In this document: positions 25,736 through 35,072 of the stretch, piece after piece
How the letters are laid out: each line of letters opens with the position of its first letter
Position numbering within the stretch: position 1 is the first letter of the stretch
Assembly: GCA_965657085.1 (NCBI GenBank)
Contig: CBFHND010000021.1
Coordinates: 1-61,770, forward strand
From: CBFHND01 sp965657085
GTDB taxonomy: Bacteria > Pseudomonadota > Alphaproteobacteria > Rhodobacterales > Rhodobacteraceae
Length of the DNA stretch: 61,770 nucleotides
Direction: 5' to 3'
Notes under the pieces: model-generated
Told to the model about the DNA's origin: nothing
Seen by the model: the letters and a program-made list of their open reading frames with translations, nothing else
The model's database searches: none
Translations under genes and position numbers: made by a program

Positions 25736-27244
25736 TCAGAAGCCTTCGGTGCCTTCGCCGGGGTATCCGGGGCGGGCGAGGTTGCCAAAGCGGGTAAAGC
25801 GGCCCTCAAAGCTCAACTCGACAGTGCCGATGGGACCGTGGCGCTGCTTGCCGATGACGACTTCTGCGCGACCATGCAGGCGTTCCATTTCCTCTTGCCA
25901 CTTTGCCATGGCTTCAAGGTCGTGATCGCCGGGTTTCTCGCGTTCCTTGTAGTACTCTTCGCGGAACACGAACATCACCACATCCGCATCCTGTTCGATC
26001 GATCCGGATTCGCGCAGATCGCTCAGCTGTGGACGCTTGTCTTCGCGGTTTTCGACCTGCCGCGAAAGCTGGGACAAGGCGATGACCGGGATATCCAGTT
26101 CCTTGGCGATGGCCTTGAGACCCATGGTGATTTCCGAGATCTCGTTAACCCGGTTTTCGGATTTTCCGGTGCCGCGCACCAGTTGCAGATAGTCTACGAT
26201 CAACACGTCCAGCCCGTGCGTCCGCTTGAGCCTGCGGGCGCGCGCGGCCAATTGGCTGATGGGCAGGGCGGGCGTGTCGTCGATAAACAGCGGACAGGCT
26301 TCGAGCGATTTGGCGGCATCGACGAAGCGGCGGAATTCGGTTTCCGTCATGTCGCCGCGCCGGATCTGTTCGGAGGGCACTTCGGAGGCTTCGGACAGAA
26401 TACGCGCGGCCAGCTGTTCGGCGCTCATTTCCAGCGAATAGAACCCCACGACACCGCCGTTGATCGCCCCTTCGGAGCCGTCTTGGGTGACGCCGCGCTT
26501 GTAGGCCTTGGCCACGTTGAAGGCGATGTTGGTGGCGAGCGACGTCTTGCCCATCGAAGGACGCCCCGCGAGGATCAGAAGGTCGGAGCGGTGCAGCCCG
26601 CCCAGTTTCTTGTCCATGTCGATGAGGCCGGTGGAGACACCCGAGAGGCCGCCATCGCGCTGATAGGCCGCATTGGCAACATTGACTGCGTCGGTTACGG
26701 CCTTGAGAAAGCTTTGAAATCCGCTTTGTGTCTGGCCCTGTTCGGCCAGTTTGTAGAGTTCCTGCTCCGCCTCGACGATCTGTTCGCGGGGCTCTGACGC
26801 GACATCGACCTTGGCCGCCTTGGCCGAAATGTCCCGCCCCAATGCAATCAGATCGCGGCGTACGGCCAGATCATAGATCATCTGCGCATAGTCGCGCACG
26901 GCAAAGGCGGAAATGGCCGCCCCGGCAAGGCGCGCGAGGTACGCGGGGCCGCCAAGTTCCTTCAGGCCCTCGTCGTCTTCCATGAAAGCCTTGAGCGTGA
27001 CGGGGCTGGCAAGGTTGTTCTTGGCGATGCGGGCGGCGGCGATTTCATAGATGCGCGCGTGCACCGGATCATAAAAATGCTGCGCCCCGATGATCGAGGC
27101 GACGCGGTCATAAACGTCGTTGTTGGTCAGGATGGCGCCCAGAAGCTGCTGTTCGGCCTCCGTCGAATGCGGCATCGTGTCGGGTGCCTGCACCTCTGGC
27201 GCGGCCTGCATGGCCGCAGTCTGTGCGCTGCTGATTTCGTTCAT
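25736..27244 (-). CDS. dnaB: Replicative DNA helicase DnaB
   Basis: A 502-residue hexameric helicase that unwinds the replication fork. The N-terminal domain begins after a ~25-residue leader at PHSTEAEQQLLGAILTNNDV. The RecA-like C-terminal domain has Walker A LAGRPSMGKTSLATN, Walker B-like LDVLIVDYLQLV and ALSQLSRQVENREDKRPQLS. Length is typical and no intein is present. It is separated from pyrE upstream by 157 bp with no gene. Confidence 0.96.
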   Translation of the reverse strand: MNEISSAQTAAMQAAPEVQAPDTMPHSTEAEQQLLGAILTNNDVYDRVASIIGAQHFYDPVHARIYEIAAARIAKNNLASPVTLKAFMEDDEGLKELGGPAYLARLAGAAISAFAVRDYAQMIYDLAVRRDLIALGRDISAKAAKVDVASEPREQIVEAEQELYKLAEQGQTQSGFQSFLKAVTDAVNVANAAYQRDGGLSGVSTGLIDMDKKLGGLHRSDLLILAGRPSMGKTSLATNIAFNVAKAYKRGVTQDGSEGAINGGVVGFYSLEMSAEQLAARILSEASEVPSEQIRRGDMTETEFRRFVDAAKSLEACPLFIDDTPALPISQLAARARRLKRTHGLDVLIVDYLQLVRGTGKSENRVNEISEITMGLKAIAKELDIPVIALSQLSRQVENREDKRPQLSDLRESGSIEQDADVVMFVFREEYYKEREKPGDHDLEAMAKWQEEMERLHGRAEVVIGKQRHGPIGTVELSFEGRFTRFGNLARPGYPGEGTEGF

Positions 27245-27401
27245 GTCCGCCCCCTCATCATCCCGTTTTCCCCCGGGTGTGTTGTCTTAACCGGGGGCAC
27301 CGCAGCTCGGCAATCTGGAAAAGCTGTGGATAACCTATGGGTGGGGTGGAGGCTACCGCATCTTGTGTCTGTGCGGAACCCCTTTGGCAGATGCTGCGGT
27401 T

Positions 27402-28085
27402 CTACGGCGCTTTTTTGTTTTTCTCCTGCCACCCGCGTGGGTCGTTGAGAAAGGCTTCAACGCCCTCAAGGGTTGCGGCATCGAAGGTGCCTTGTGCCTT
27501 GGCTTCGGCCAGAACATCCCACCAGGTGCACAGGTGGTGCAGCGCAACCCCATGATCACCCAAGGTCTTTTCGGTTTCGGGGAAGATGCCGTAGTAGAAG
27601 ATCACCGCCGTATGGCCGCACGTCGCCCCGGTTTCGCGAATCGCGTCGACAAAGGACAGCTTCGATCCGCCGTCCGTGGTCAGGTCTTCGACCAGCAGCA
27701 CGCGCTGGCCTTCGGTCATCACACCCTCGATCCGGGCGTTGCGGCCATAGCCCTTGGGTTTTTTGCGCACGTAAGTCATGGGCAGGCCCATGCGTTCGGC
27801 CACCAGCGCGCCAAAGGGGATGCCTGCGGTCTCGCCACCCGCGATGTTGTCGAAGGCCTCGAATCCTGCGTTGCGCATCACGGTGACGGTCAGGAAATCC
27901 ATCAGGGTGGCGCGGATGCGCGGGTAGGAGATAAGCTTGCGGCAATCGATGTAGGTGGGGCTGGGCAGGCCGGACGCCAGGGTGAAAGGGTCCTTGGCAT
28001 TGAGGTGGACGGCTTCGATTTCAAGCAACATGCGCGCGGTGAGGCGGGCCATTTCAGCGGCGTCGGGGTAGCTGGTGGGGATCAT
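27402..28085 (-). CDS. pyrE: Orotate phosphoribosyltransferase
   Basis: A 227-residue type I PRTase converting orotate and PRPP to OMP in pyrimidine synthesis. The PRPP loop is RVLLVEDLTTDGGSKLSFVD, and AGGETAGIPFGALVAERMGL and YVRKKPKGYG are conserved. ATG 28085 is chosen because the longer frame translates the intergenic repeat at 28126-28161. It follows pyrC on the same strand, so the two pathway genes are probably co-expressed. Confidence 0.93.
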   Translation of the reverse strand: MIPTSYPDAAEMARLTARMLLEIEAVHLNAKDPFTLASGLPSPTYIDCRKLISYPRIRATLMDFLTVTVMRNAGFEAFDNIAGGETAGIPFGALVAERMGLPMTYVRKKPKGYGRNARIEGVMTEGQRVLLVEDLTTDGGSKLSFVDAIRETGATCGHTAVIFYYGIFPETEKTLGDHGVALHHLCTWWDVLAEAKAQGTFDAATLEGVEAFLNDPRGWQEKNKKAP

Positions 28086-28125
28086 GGCGTGTGTCCTTTC
28101 GGGCGGTGTGCCTGTGTTGGCTGCG

Positions 28126-28161
28126 GGAGCCTCCGGCGGGAGTTTATTCGGCAAGATGAAG
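28126..28161. repeat. 36-bp dispersed intergenic repeat, copy 2
   Basis: It differs from the copy at 16250-16285 only by C for T in the TTTATT(C/T)GGCAAG part. It lies between the pyrC stop and the pyrE start, the same relation to leftward genes as copy 1, and so is transcribed in the same orientation relative to its operon. Confidence 0.75.
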
Positions 28162-28166
28162 ATGGT

Positions 28167-29204
28167 TCAGGTCACGTGCCAATGCAGGGGCGTGCCGGGA
28201 TCAAAGGTGGTCACGGTGTGCGGCCCTGCGGGGATCGGGCCGGGCAGGTCGATCGGCTCGCCTTTGGTCAGGGTGATGTGGTCGGTGTTCACCGGCAGGC
28301 CGTAGAAGGCAGGACCGTGCAGCGATGTGAACCCTTCGAGCTTGTCCAGCGCATCCGCGCCTTCAAAGGTTTCAGCAAGGCACGACATGGCGATGGGCGC
28401 GGTAAAGCAACCCGCGCAGCCACAGGCGTTTTCCTTGGTGTGGGTGGCGTGCGGCGCACTGTCGGTGCCGAGGAAAAACCGCGCCTCACCCGAGGTGGCG
28501 GCGTCCAGGAGGGCCGCGCGGTGGCTGGCGCGTTTGAGGATCGGCAGGCAGTAATAATGCGGCCTGATGCCGCCCACCAGCATCGCGTTACGGTCGAGCA
28601 TCAGGTGCTGAACGGTGATCGTGGCGCCCAAGGTGTCGCCCTGCGCGCGGGCATAATCCACCGCATCCGAGGTGGTGATATGCTCCATCACCACGCGCAG
28701 GTCCGGCGTGGCGCGGCGAATGGGATCAAGAACGCGGTCAATGAACACGGCCTCGCGGTCGAAGATGTCGATATCGCCATCCGTCACCTCGCCATGCACG
28801 CAAAGCGGCAGGCCGATCTCGGCCATTTTCTCAAGCGTCGGGCGCACCTTGTCAAAGTTGGTCACACCGGAGGCGGAGTTGGTGGTGGCACCCGCAGGAT
28901 AGAGTTTGACCGCCTTGACCAGACCCGAGGCATGGGCGGCCGCGACGTCGGCGGGATCGGTGTCTTCGGTCAGATAGAGCGTCATCAGCGGCTCGAAGCT
29001 CATGCCTTCGGGCAGGGCGGCCATGATGCGGTCGCGGTAGCTTGCGGCCTGCGCGCCCGTCACCACGGGTGGCACAAGGTTGGGCATGATGATGGCCCGG
29101 GCGAAATGGGCGGCGGTGTGCGGCAGCACGGCGCGCAGCATGTCGCCATCGCGCAGGTGCAGGTGCCAATCGTCGGGGCGGCGGATCGTGAGCGTTTTGG
29201 TCAT
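28167..29204 (-). CDS. pyrC: Dihydroorotase
   Basis: A 345-residue zinc amidohydrolase cyclising carbamoyl aspartate to dihydroorotate. DDWHLHLRDGDML gives the His-x-His metal ligands, LYPAGATTNSASGV contains the carboxylated-Lys region, and LCVHGEV and VVMEHITTSDAV supply further His ligands; FLGTDSAPHATHTKENACGC holds the catalytic Asp. This is the E. coli-type (class II) form. It heads pyrC-pyrE. Confidence 0.95.
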   Translation of the reverse strand: MTKTLTIRRPDDWHLHLRDGDMLRAVLPHTAAHFARAIIMPNLVPPVVTGAQAASYRDRIMAALPEGMSFEPLMTLYLTEDTDPADVAAAHASGLVKAVKLYPAGATTNSASGVTNFDKVRPTLEKMAEIGLPLCVHGEVTDGDIDIFDREAVFIDRVLDPIRRATPDLRVVMEHITTSDAVDYARAQGDTLGATITVQHLMLDRNAMLVGGIRPHYYCLPILKRASHRAALLDAATSGEARFFLGTDSAPHATHTKENACGCAGCFTAPIAMSCLAETFEGADALDKLEGFTSLHGPAFYGLPVNTDHITLTKGEPIDLPGPIPAGPHTVTTFDPGTPLHWHVT

Positions 29205-29249
29205 GCCCGCCGGTTAGCACGCCCAAGCGGGGCGCGCCAGATGTCAGGA

Positions 29250-30209
29250 TCACTCGGCGCTTGTGTCGCCTTCGGCCTCTGCCTTCTGGGCCGCGCGGAT
29301 CGTGCGCAGGCGTTTGGAAAAGCGCGGTGCGTTCATCCGGCCCGTCACGTTTTCACACAGCATCGCTGTCAGCGGTTGCCGGGCATCACTTTCCAATGTG
29401 GACAGCAGGCTGCGCAGATAGGGCAAGTGATCACGGCGCGCGCGCCAGATCCTGGCAAACCCGCGGGTGTCGAGCTTGGCCGCGCTGACCTTGGCCAGAA
29501 TGCGATAGAGCACCTGCATGTTCATCAGGTCGCCCTGAATGGCATCACCCATGAACCGCAGGCGGAATTTCGACACGTTGGGCCGGGTGAACAGGGCCGC
29601 ATGCATCGCGTCCAGCTGTTCGGCGGGATCATAAAGCACAAAGGCCTGATCGGCGGCATCGAGCATATCGGGCGCATAGCCGTAGCGGTCGGTGAAATCG
29701 GTACGGCGCATGTGGGTAAACCGGTCGTCCCATTCGGTCACGCGTGGATCAAGTGTCGCTTGCGGCTGGATCGCCACCACCCGCGCGCCGGGTGCGGCCA
29801 CCGAAAAGGCCGCCGCTGCATAGCCGCAGGGGCCTGCGCCGTAAAAGATGACCTGATCGAATTCGTCGAAGAACCCGTCGTCGATCAGCCGGTCGAAATA
29901 GCCGTAAACCTTTTGGTCGCGGAACCACGTGTCGCCATCCGACACGATGCACAGATGCGACCAGCCCAGCCCCTTGACCAGATCCCAGCCCATGGGCGTG
30001 GCGGTGTCGGACAGGGCGCGGATGCCTTGCACGGTCTCGAAACTAACAAGAAGGGTGCCGGGATTTTCATCGATGAACGTCGCAAAGTGCTTCTTGCCCA
30101 GCGGCTGGAAGTAACCATGCTCTTCAGCGACCTCGGCCAATTTGGTCAGCCACTCGCCTTGCTTGAGCCCTTTGAGCTCAGCGTTGAATGTGTTGCCTTC
30201 ATCCTGCAT
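29250..30209 (-). CDS. Degenerate alpha/beta-hydrolase-like protein of the glycan cluster
   Basis: A 319-residue cytosolic protein. VIFYGAGPCGYAAAAFSVAA, then ARVVAIQPQATLDP, aligns well with alpha/beta-hydrolase nucleophile elbows of the form YGSSMGGYAALAFS...SPQ, but the nucleophile Ser is replaced (GAGPCG). The core is therefore recognisable while hydrolase chemistry is unlikely. I recall such proteins sometimes being labelled PAPS reductase in this group, which the sequence does not support. It lies 93 bp downstream of the last glycosyltransferase on the same strand and is probably part of that cluster. Confidence 0.6.
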   Translation of the reverse strand: MQDEGNTFNAELKGLKQGEWLTKLAEVAEEHGYFQPLGKKHFATFIDENPGTLLVSFETVQGIRALSDTATPMGWDLVKGLGWSHLCIVSDGDTWFRDQKVYGYFDRLIDDGFFDEFDQVIFYGAGPCGYAAAAFSVAAPGARVVAIQPQATLDPRVTEWDDRFTHMRRTDFTDRYGYAPDMLDAADQAFVLYDPAEQLDAMHAALFTRPNVSKFRLRFMGDAIQGDLMNMQVLYRILAKVSAAKLDTRGFARIWRARRDHLPYLRSLLSTLESDARQPLTAMLCENVTGRMNAPRFSKRLRTIRAAQKAEAEGDTSAE

Positions 30210-30302
30210 CGGGCGGTCCTCAATACCTGTACTGACGCTGTGATGCGCCTTTTGACAGTCAGGAATAGAGAGGGATTGGGGCTAAATTAGGGAAAAATTT
30301 CG

Positions 30303-31349
30303 CTATTTGGACGCGGAATTGCGGGCAAGGTTGGCATATCGGACCATGAATTGCGCCGCGCGTTTGGTCACTGGTTGGCTGGGCGGGGCCATCAGAAGGC
30401 GGCCAAAGAGGGCGCGAAAGGGTTCTTGCTGCATCAGCTGATCAAAGCGGGCCTTGCGCCATGCGACGGCCCGCTCATGCAGGGCTTGCACCGCGTCGGA
30501 GGCCAGCGCCTGCCGCTCTTGGGCGCTGCGGTCGGCCATGCGCAGGATCGACGTGTCCTCGTCCGTGTTCCAGTTGCGTTCGATCCAATAATCAAGGCCG
30601 AGCGTGTCCTCGGAATGCACCGCGCGGCCCCTGTCGGCCTTGAGCACATAGCTTTCCAGCGCGCCCAATGGGTAGTGGTTGAGCTGGGCCAACGCATAAT
30701 TCGACTGCCCGAAATTGGAGAAAATGCGCCGGGTCTTGAACTGATCATCAAGCGCGCGGCCTTCGCCATCGAACCAGCGCGCATCGGCGATACGGGCGTC
30801 ATCGGCGTCACGGGGGCGGTGCACACCCGGTTTTTTATAGGTGCCATCGTTGCGGTAAAGCGTTTTGAACATGGCCGCACGCCAGGGCCAGTGCATTACG
30901 GCGGGGGCGGCGCGGGTGAAGAGTTGTGGCACGGGGGTGTCCTGATAGCGCACCTGTCCGTTGTTGCCGAAAAGCCGCCAGGTCAGGGTGATCGCGGTTG
31001 CTTCGGGCAGGGCGGCCAGAAGGTCGCGCACGGTGCCGTCGCCCACATGGATGTTCACGAACTCATCCACGTCGAGCGGCAGGATCCAATCCGCATCTTT
31101 CACGATGTCCATCTTGGCCGCGGCCTTCAACGCGGTGAACTGGATGCCGCCCTTGTCATAGGGGCCATCGTTGCGCATGTGGGTCAGGTGACCCTCTGCC
31201 GCCAAGGCATCCAGAAGATCATCGGTGCCATCCTGACAGCCATTTGAAAAGACAAGGAAATCCGTGATCCCGCAGGCCCGGTGATGGGCCAGCCAATCAA
31301 GCAGGTATGCCGCCTCGTTGCGGACGCACAGGACGGCGAGGATCTTCAC
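30303..31349 (-). CDS. Family 2-like glycosyltransferase, copy C
   Basis: A 348-residue GT-A fold protein. LAVLCVRNEAAYLLDWLAHH, FLVFSNGCQDGTDDLLDAL and the metal-binding DVDEFVNIHVGDGT are shared with the two paralogues upstream; LNHYPLGALESYVLKADRGR is a later shared block. GTG 31349 is chosen over GTG 31361 because it overlaps the FkbM stop by 4 bp and aligns with the paralogue start (MRITAVTCVKNE). There is no membrane helix, so transfer occurs at the cytosolic face. Donor and acceptor unknown. Confidence 0.8.
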   Translation of the reverse strand: MKILAVLCVRNEAAYLLDWLAHHRACGITDFLVFSNGCQDGTDDLLDALAAEGHLTHMRNDGPYDKGGIQFTALKAAAKMDIVKDADWILPLDVDEFVNIHVGDGTVRDLLAALPEATAITLTWRLFGNNGQVRYQDTPVPQLFTRAAPAVMHWPWRAAMFKTLYRNDGTYKKPGVHRPRDADDARIADARWFDGEGRALDDQFKTRRIFSNFGQSNYALAQLNHYPLGALESYVLKADRGRAVHSEDTLGLDYWIERNWNTDEDTSILRMADRSAQERQALASDAVQALHERAVAWRKARFDQLMQQEPFRALFGRLLMAPPSQPVTKRAAQFMVRYANLARNSASK

Positions 31350-32053
31350 TTCAGTGGCCACGCCCGGCGAAAGGACACGATCTTGCCGTCTGACGCGCGT
31401 GCATTGTAAGCGAGGCCCGCGTCCATCATGGCCGCAAAGACGGCGTTCACGCCCTCGGGGCCGATCCAGTTGGGGTGCAGTTTGATCACTGCCGCGCGCA
31501 AGTCCTTGAGGTCGAGTTGCGGGATGATCTCGGCTTCTGACCCTTCGATATCGCAGACCAGAAGCGTGGGCGCGACGTCCTTGAACAGTGTTTTTGCGTT
31601 GATCACGTCGATCTTGACGGTCTCGGTCGTGGCGATCCCTTCGACCTCGCGGGTGGAGGACAGGGCCACGTTCTTGCGCAGGTGAAAGTCCGTTGTGCCC
31701 TTTCGTTTGCCCAAGGTGCCGTGGGTGACAGCCGCGTTTTCGATGTCATTCGCGGCGAAGAGGGTGGGCATGTAGGCTGCCAGTTCGGGGTTGCCCTCAA
31801 TGCAGTGGACTGCTTCGACGCCTTCGCGTTTTGCCAGAACCGCGGCCAGCGCGCCGATGCCGGCCCCCAGGTCAAGAACCCGGTCAATGGGCAGGGCCGT
31901 GCGCGATGCCGCACGGATCATCGGTGTCTCATAGGTGTCCTTGCGCAACGCGGTGCGCAGTGCCCCGCCCATGAAAGGGGCGCGCGGCACCTTGAGGCCG
32001 CGAAATTTGATAAAGCCGGGAGCGGCTCCCGTGACATTTTGACTGCCATCCAT
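31346..32053 (-). CDS. FkbM-family SAM-dependent methyltransferase
   Basis: A 235-residue methyltransferase. The SAM motif is RVLDLGAGIGALAAVLAK (~58-75), followed by VEAVHCIEGNPELAAYMPTL; the FkbM core appears as LLVCDIEGSEAEIIPQLDL and AVIKLHPNWIG. Such enzymes often O-methylate sugars in surface glycans. It lies 2 bp after the fused transferase gene and overlaps copy C of the glycosyltransferases, so it sits at the heart of the cluster. Confidence 0.82.
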   Translation of the reverse strand: MDGSQNVTGAAPGFIKFRGLKVPRAPFMGGALRTALRKDTYETPMIRAASRTALPIDRVLDLGAGIGALAAVLAKREGVEAVHCIEGNPELAAYMPTLFAANDIENAAVTHGTLGKRKGTTDFHLRKNVALSSTREVEGIATTETVKIDVINAKTLFKDVAPTLLVCDIEGSEAEIIPQLDLKDLRAAVIKLHPNWIGPEGVNAVFAAMMDAGLAYNARASDGKIVSFRRAWPLK

Positions 32054-32055
32054 GT

Positions 32056-34446
32056 CTAACTCTCCATATCAAGCGCGAGGGCATAGGCCACACGCTCGGT
32101 TTCGGTCAGTTTCACCGCGAGGGCCTGATTGTAGAGGTCCTCGAACTCGGGCATGGCGTGCAGCTCTTCGGCTTTGGCTTTGTGCCAGTCCAGGCCCTTC
32201 TGGTGCCAACCGCGCAGGGCGTCATCCTGCATCAGCCGGTCGTATTCCGCGCGCAAGCGGGAGAGGTTCCGCTTGATGGTGATGTCGCGGAAGTCGGACC
32301 AGTCCATGCGGATCCAATAATTGATCCCGATGGAGCGATCCACGTGCAGCGCGCGACCGCGCTGACGTTTGATCAAAAAGCTTTCGGCCGACCGCAACGC
32401 ATAGTGATTGAGTTGCAGCAGGTCATATCCAATTGACTTTTTCGAACTTCTCCAGCCGTTTTCAGCGGCTTCCTTGGTCATATCCTTGCCAGATCCATTC
32501 ACCCACTTCACTTTCGACTTGAAGGCCTTGTCCAGCTTGTTGGGGCGGTGGCAACTGATTTTTTCATAGGCACCGATGTTGCGGAACATCGTCTTGAACC
32601 CCCAGACCGTGTGCGGCTTGGGGCAGAATTTGGGCGCGCAGGCGTCGAACTGGTCGACGACGAAATCATCCTTCAGTTCGGTCACCCCGTTGTGCCCGAA
32701 CAGCCGCCAGGTCATTGCCACGTTGGTGGCATCTGGCACGGCGTCAAAGAAGTCCTGCAATGTGCCATTGCCGGTACGCACGTTCATGAATTCATCCACG
32801 TCGATGTGAATGATCCATTCCGCATTCTTGATCACCGGTTCCTTGAGCGACTGGTTCAGCGCGTATTGCTGGGGCGAATTGCCCTTCCAGTTGTCGTTGT
32901 TGCGGTGTTGCAGCACGCCCATCTCTTGCAGCCGGTCGAGGATTTCGGACGTGCCGTCGGAACAGTCGTTGGTATAGATCAGGAAATTGTCCACGCCCAT
33001 GGCACGGTGATAGGCGACCCATTCGACGATATAGGGTGCTTCGTTCTTCATGCAGCCGACAATGACGTTGCCCGAATTGCCGCCCTTTTTAAGGGCATCG
33101 GGCAGGGCGCGCGGCGCGATTTCCGTATAGGCGGCGGCAAGCTGTTCCTCGTCCACCGCACCCATCTTGTTGTGCGGAGCAAAGGACGAATTGCGCAGCT
33201 TTTCAAAGTTCTGCACGGCCAGCGGCGGCATCAGCTTGCGCGCGACATCGCTGAGCGCGCCATTGGCGGCGGGTGCTTCGGCCTGTGGCTCGGGGGCAGG
33301 GCTGCCATTCAGGCGGGCCAGATCGGCGGTCTTGGCCTTGCGTTCTTCGCGTGTGGCCTTGTCGATGCGCCACATGAACCCCAAAAGGTATTGCGAGGCG
33401 CGAAAGCCGAACTTCGGATCGGCCTCGGCCCAAGTGCCCTTGGCGCGGGGGCGTTTGAACAGGTCCGCCGTCAGGTCCTTGTGCGCCTTGACCAACGCCT
33501 TGTTGTCCGCATCGAACGTCTTGGAAATCGCGGACAGCGAAGCAACATCAACTTCGTCGCCTTCGATATTGATTTCATTTACGAATGACCGCCACAACTG
33601 GCGTGGCAAGATACGTTTTCGGCTGGCCAGCACTTGAAGGATCAGATCGTTCAACTGCCGCCCACGGGCCAATGCAGCGGCCGAGGGTGCGGCGGGCACG
33701 GTGCCGGCCGCCGCCTTGCCGATCACCGCGTCGATGCCGAACATCCCGCGGATTTCATCCGTGACGGTTTCGGCGGCGAAGGCTTTGGCGTCATAGGCGC
33801 GTAACGTCACGCTGCCCGCGCCAAAGGACCCTTCCCAATGGGTGACGAGCGCCGCGTAGTCCAGCCAGAAGGGTGGCGCCTGGTTTTCAAGGAAAATGCC
33901 CGCCTGCGGGTCGATCTGGGGCGCAGCCTCAAGGCAATCGCGCCACCACGTTTTGGACCCGGCCAGCCCCATTTCAACGTCGAGCGTCTGCCCGCGCCCT
34001 TCAAGGATTTGTTCGGCATAGTGCCGCACCAAGAGCCGCGCCTGTTCGTCCACATGGGCCGCGATGCGGATGTCATCCGACAAAGGAGTCAGAAGGTCCT
34101 TCAACCGCCTGAGTTCCGAAGGGCGCGACAAACATGCGCCCAGCTGCGATGCGGTCAGGATCAGGTCCGTTGGCTTGTGTGTCTCGACCTCGCGGGCCAG
34201 ATCGGCTGCGACGGCGTCATAGAGCGTTTTCTGTTTATCTGCAGTGATATAGCCACGGTTGAACCGCAAAGGGTCCACATGATCGGGGTCGGTCACCGCC
34301 ATGAAAAGGCGGGTGTGGTTCTTGGGGCCAAGGCTGCGCGGCACGAGAAACCCCTTGGCGATCAGCTGTTCGCGCTTGTCGGCCAGCACGGTTTGCAGGC
34401 GGTTCGCCCCCACATGTTCCAGCCCGATATGAAGATGGATGCGCAT
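32056..34446 (-). CDS. Fusion: sulfotransferase-like N-terminal domain plus family 2-like glycosyltransferase (copy B)
   Basis: A 796-residue two-part protein. Residues ~1-250 start MRIHLHIGLEHVGANRLQTV, resembling a PAPS P-loop (HIGxxKTGTT) that has lost its Lys and Thr, with RLFMAVTDPDHVDPLR following. A linker with a Pro/Ala-rich patch (SPAPEPQAEAPAAN) leads to residues ~460-796, a GT-A domain: VGCMKNEAPYIVEWVAYHRA, DVDEFMNVRTGNGT (about 549-562) and LNHYALRSAESFLIKRQRGR. ATG 34446 is chosen because it overlaps the sulfotransferase stop (TGATG). The P-loop looks inactive, so the N-terminal domain may bind substrate only. Confidence 0.75.
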   Translation of the reverse strand: MRIHLHIGLEHVGANRLQTVLADKREQLIAKGFLVPRSLGPKNHTRLFMAVTDPDHVDPLRFNRGYITADKQKTLYDAVAADLAREVETHKPTDLILTASQLGACLSRPSELRRLKDLLTPLSDDIRIAAHVDEQARLLVRHYAEQILEGRGQTLDVEMGLAGSKTWWRDCLEAAPQIDPQAGIFLENQAPPFWLDYAALVTHWEGSFGAGSVTLRAYDAKAFAAETVTDEIRGMFGIDAVIGKAAAGTVPAAPSAAALARGRQLNDLILQVLASRKRILPRQLWRSFVNEINIEGDEVDVASLSAISKTFDADNKALVKAHKDLTADLFKRPRAKGTWAEADPKFGFRASQYLLGFMWRIDKATREERKAKTADLARLNGSPAPEPQAEAPAANGALSDVARKLMPPLAVQNFEKLRNSSFAPHNKMGAVDEEQLAAAYTEIAPRALPDALKKGGNSGNVIVGCMKNEAPYIVEWVAYHRAMGVDNFLIYTNDCSDGTSEILDRLQEMGVLQHRNNDNWKGNSPQQYALNQSLKEPVIKNAEWIIHIDVDEFMNVRTGNGTLQDFFDAVPDATNVAMTWRLFGHNGVTELKDDFVVDQFDACAPKFCPKPHTVWGFKTMFRNIGAYEKISCHRPNKLDKAFKSKVKWVNGSGKDMTKEAAENGWRSSKKSIGYDLLQLNHYALRSAESFLIKRQRGRALHVDRSIGINYWIRMDWSDFRDITIKRNLSRLRAEYDRLMQDDALRGWHQKGLDWHKAKAEELHAMPEFEDLYNQALAVKLTETERVAYALALDMES

Positions 34447-35072
34447 CACGAAGCCTCGCGGTCGGAATTGGTATTGGCGCGGCCCCACCATGGCAGGTCG
34501 CGGCCCAGAAAGGCGGACAGGCGGGTGGGCGTGTCGGGATCGGCCACGTCGTATTCAAGGAAATCCCCGGCTCCGGCAAAGATCGCGCGCAAATGGGCGT
34601 AATGCGCGGTGATCCACTGCATCCGCTGCATCGACGTGTCGCCGTATCCTTCGGGCAGGCCGGGAATGCCCGCGCCGGGCAGGCGGTCGGTGCCTAGGTC
34701 GGACCAGGCCAGCATGGATTGCGACATCTCGAAAGGATCGCGATAGGAGGCGACGAAACGAATGCCGGGATGATGCTCGCGCAGGGCCATGATCAACCCG
34801 AAGTCCATCTGCGGCCACAGCGATTTGCCTTCTCGCAGCAGGCTGATTTCGGTCAGGGCCTCGAAGGGGTCCAGATGCGCGCCGGGGTCGCCGGTTTCAA
34901 AATATCCGCGGTACAAAAGCTCGGCAACATATTGATTATGCAGGGCTTTGATCGTGGTTTGCTTGGGTCGCACACGGTGGTCTGCCACCTTGAATCCGGC
35001 CATCTTCAGCGCGCGCGCCAGCGTCGTAGTGCCGGTTTTCGGCAGGCCAAGGTTGACGACGGCGATGCTCAT
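34446..35072 (-). CDS. Sulfotransferase family protein
   Basis: A 208-residue PAPS-dependent sulfotransferase-like protein. NLGLPKTGTTTLARALKMAG (7-26) is an intact 5'-phosphosulfate-binding loop, and VASYRDPFEMSQSMLAWSDL carries the Arg and Ser expected of the 3'-phosphate site. It would transfer sulfate from PAPS to a sugar hydroxyl, acting in the cytosol. It overlaps its neighbours on both sides (ATGA upstream, TGATG downstream). It is the only member here with a complete P-loop. Confidence 0.8.
   Translation of the reverse strand: MSIAVVNLGLPKTGTTTLARALKMAGFKVADHRVRPKQTTIKALHNQYVAELLYRGYFETGDPGAHLDPFEALTEISLLREGKSLWPQMDFGLIMALREHHPGIRFVASYRDPFEMSQSMLAWSDLGTDRLPGAGIPGLPEGYGDTSMQRMQWITAHYAHLRAIFAGAGDFLEYDVADPDTPTRLSAFLGRDLPWWGRANTNSDREAS

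Noticed and set aside
24728..26797. 689-codon plus-strand open frame opposite alr and dnaB
   Set aside because: His/Gly/Arg-rich antisense translation without motifs; the opposite strand carries complete Alr and DnaB signatures.
27363..30290. 975-codon plus-strand open frame opposite pyrE, pyrC and the hydrolase-like gene
   Set aside because: It is a complementary shadow of three well-supported minus-strand genes and shows no recognisable domain.
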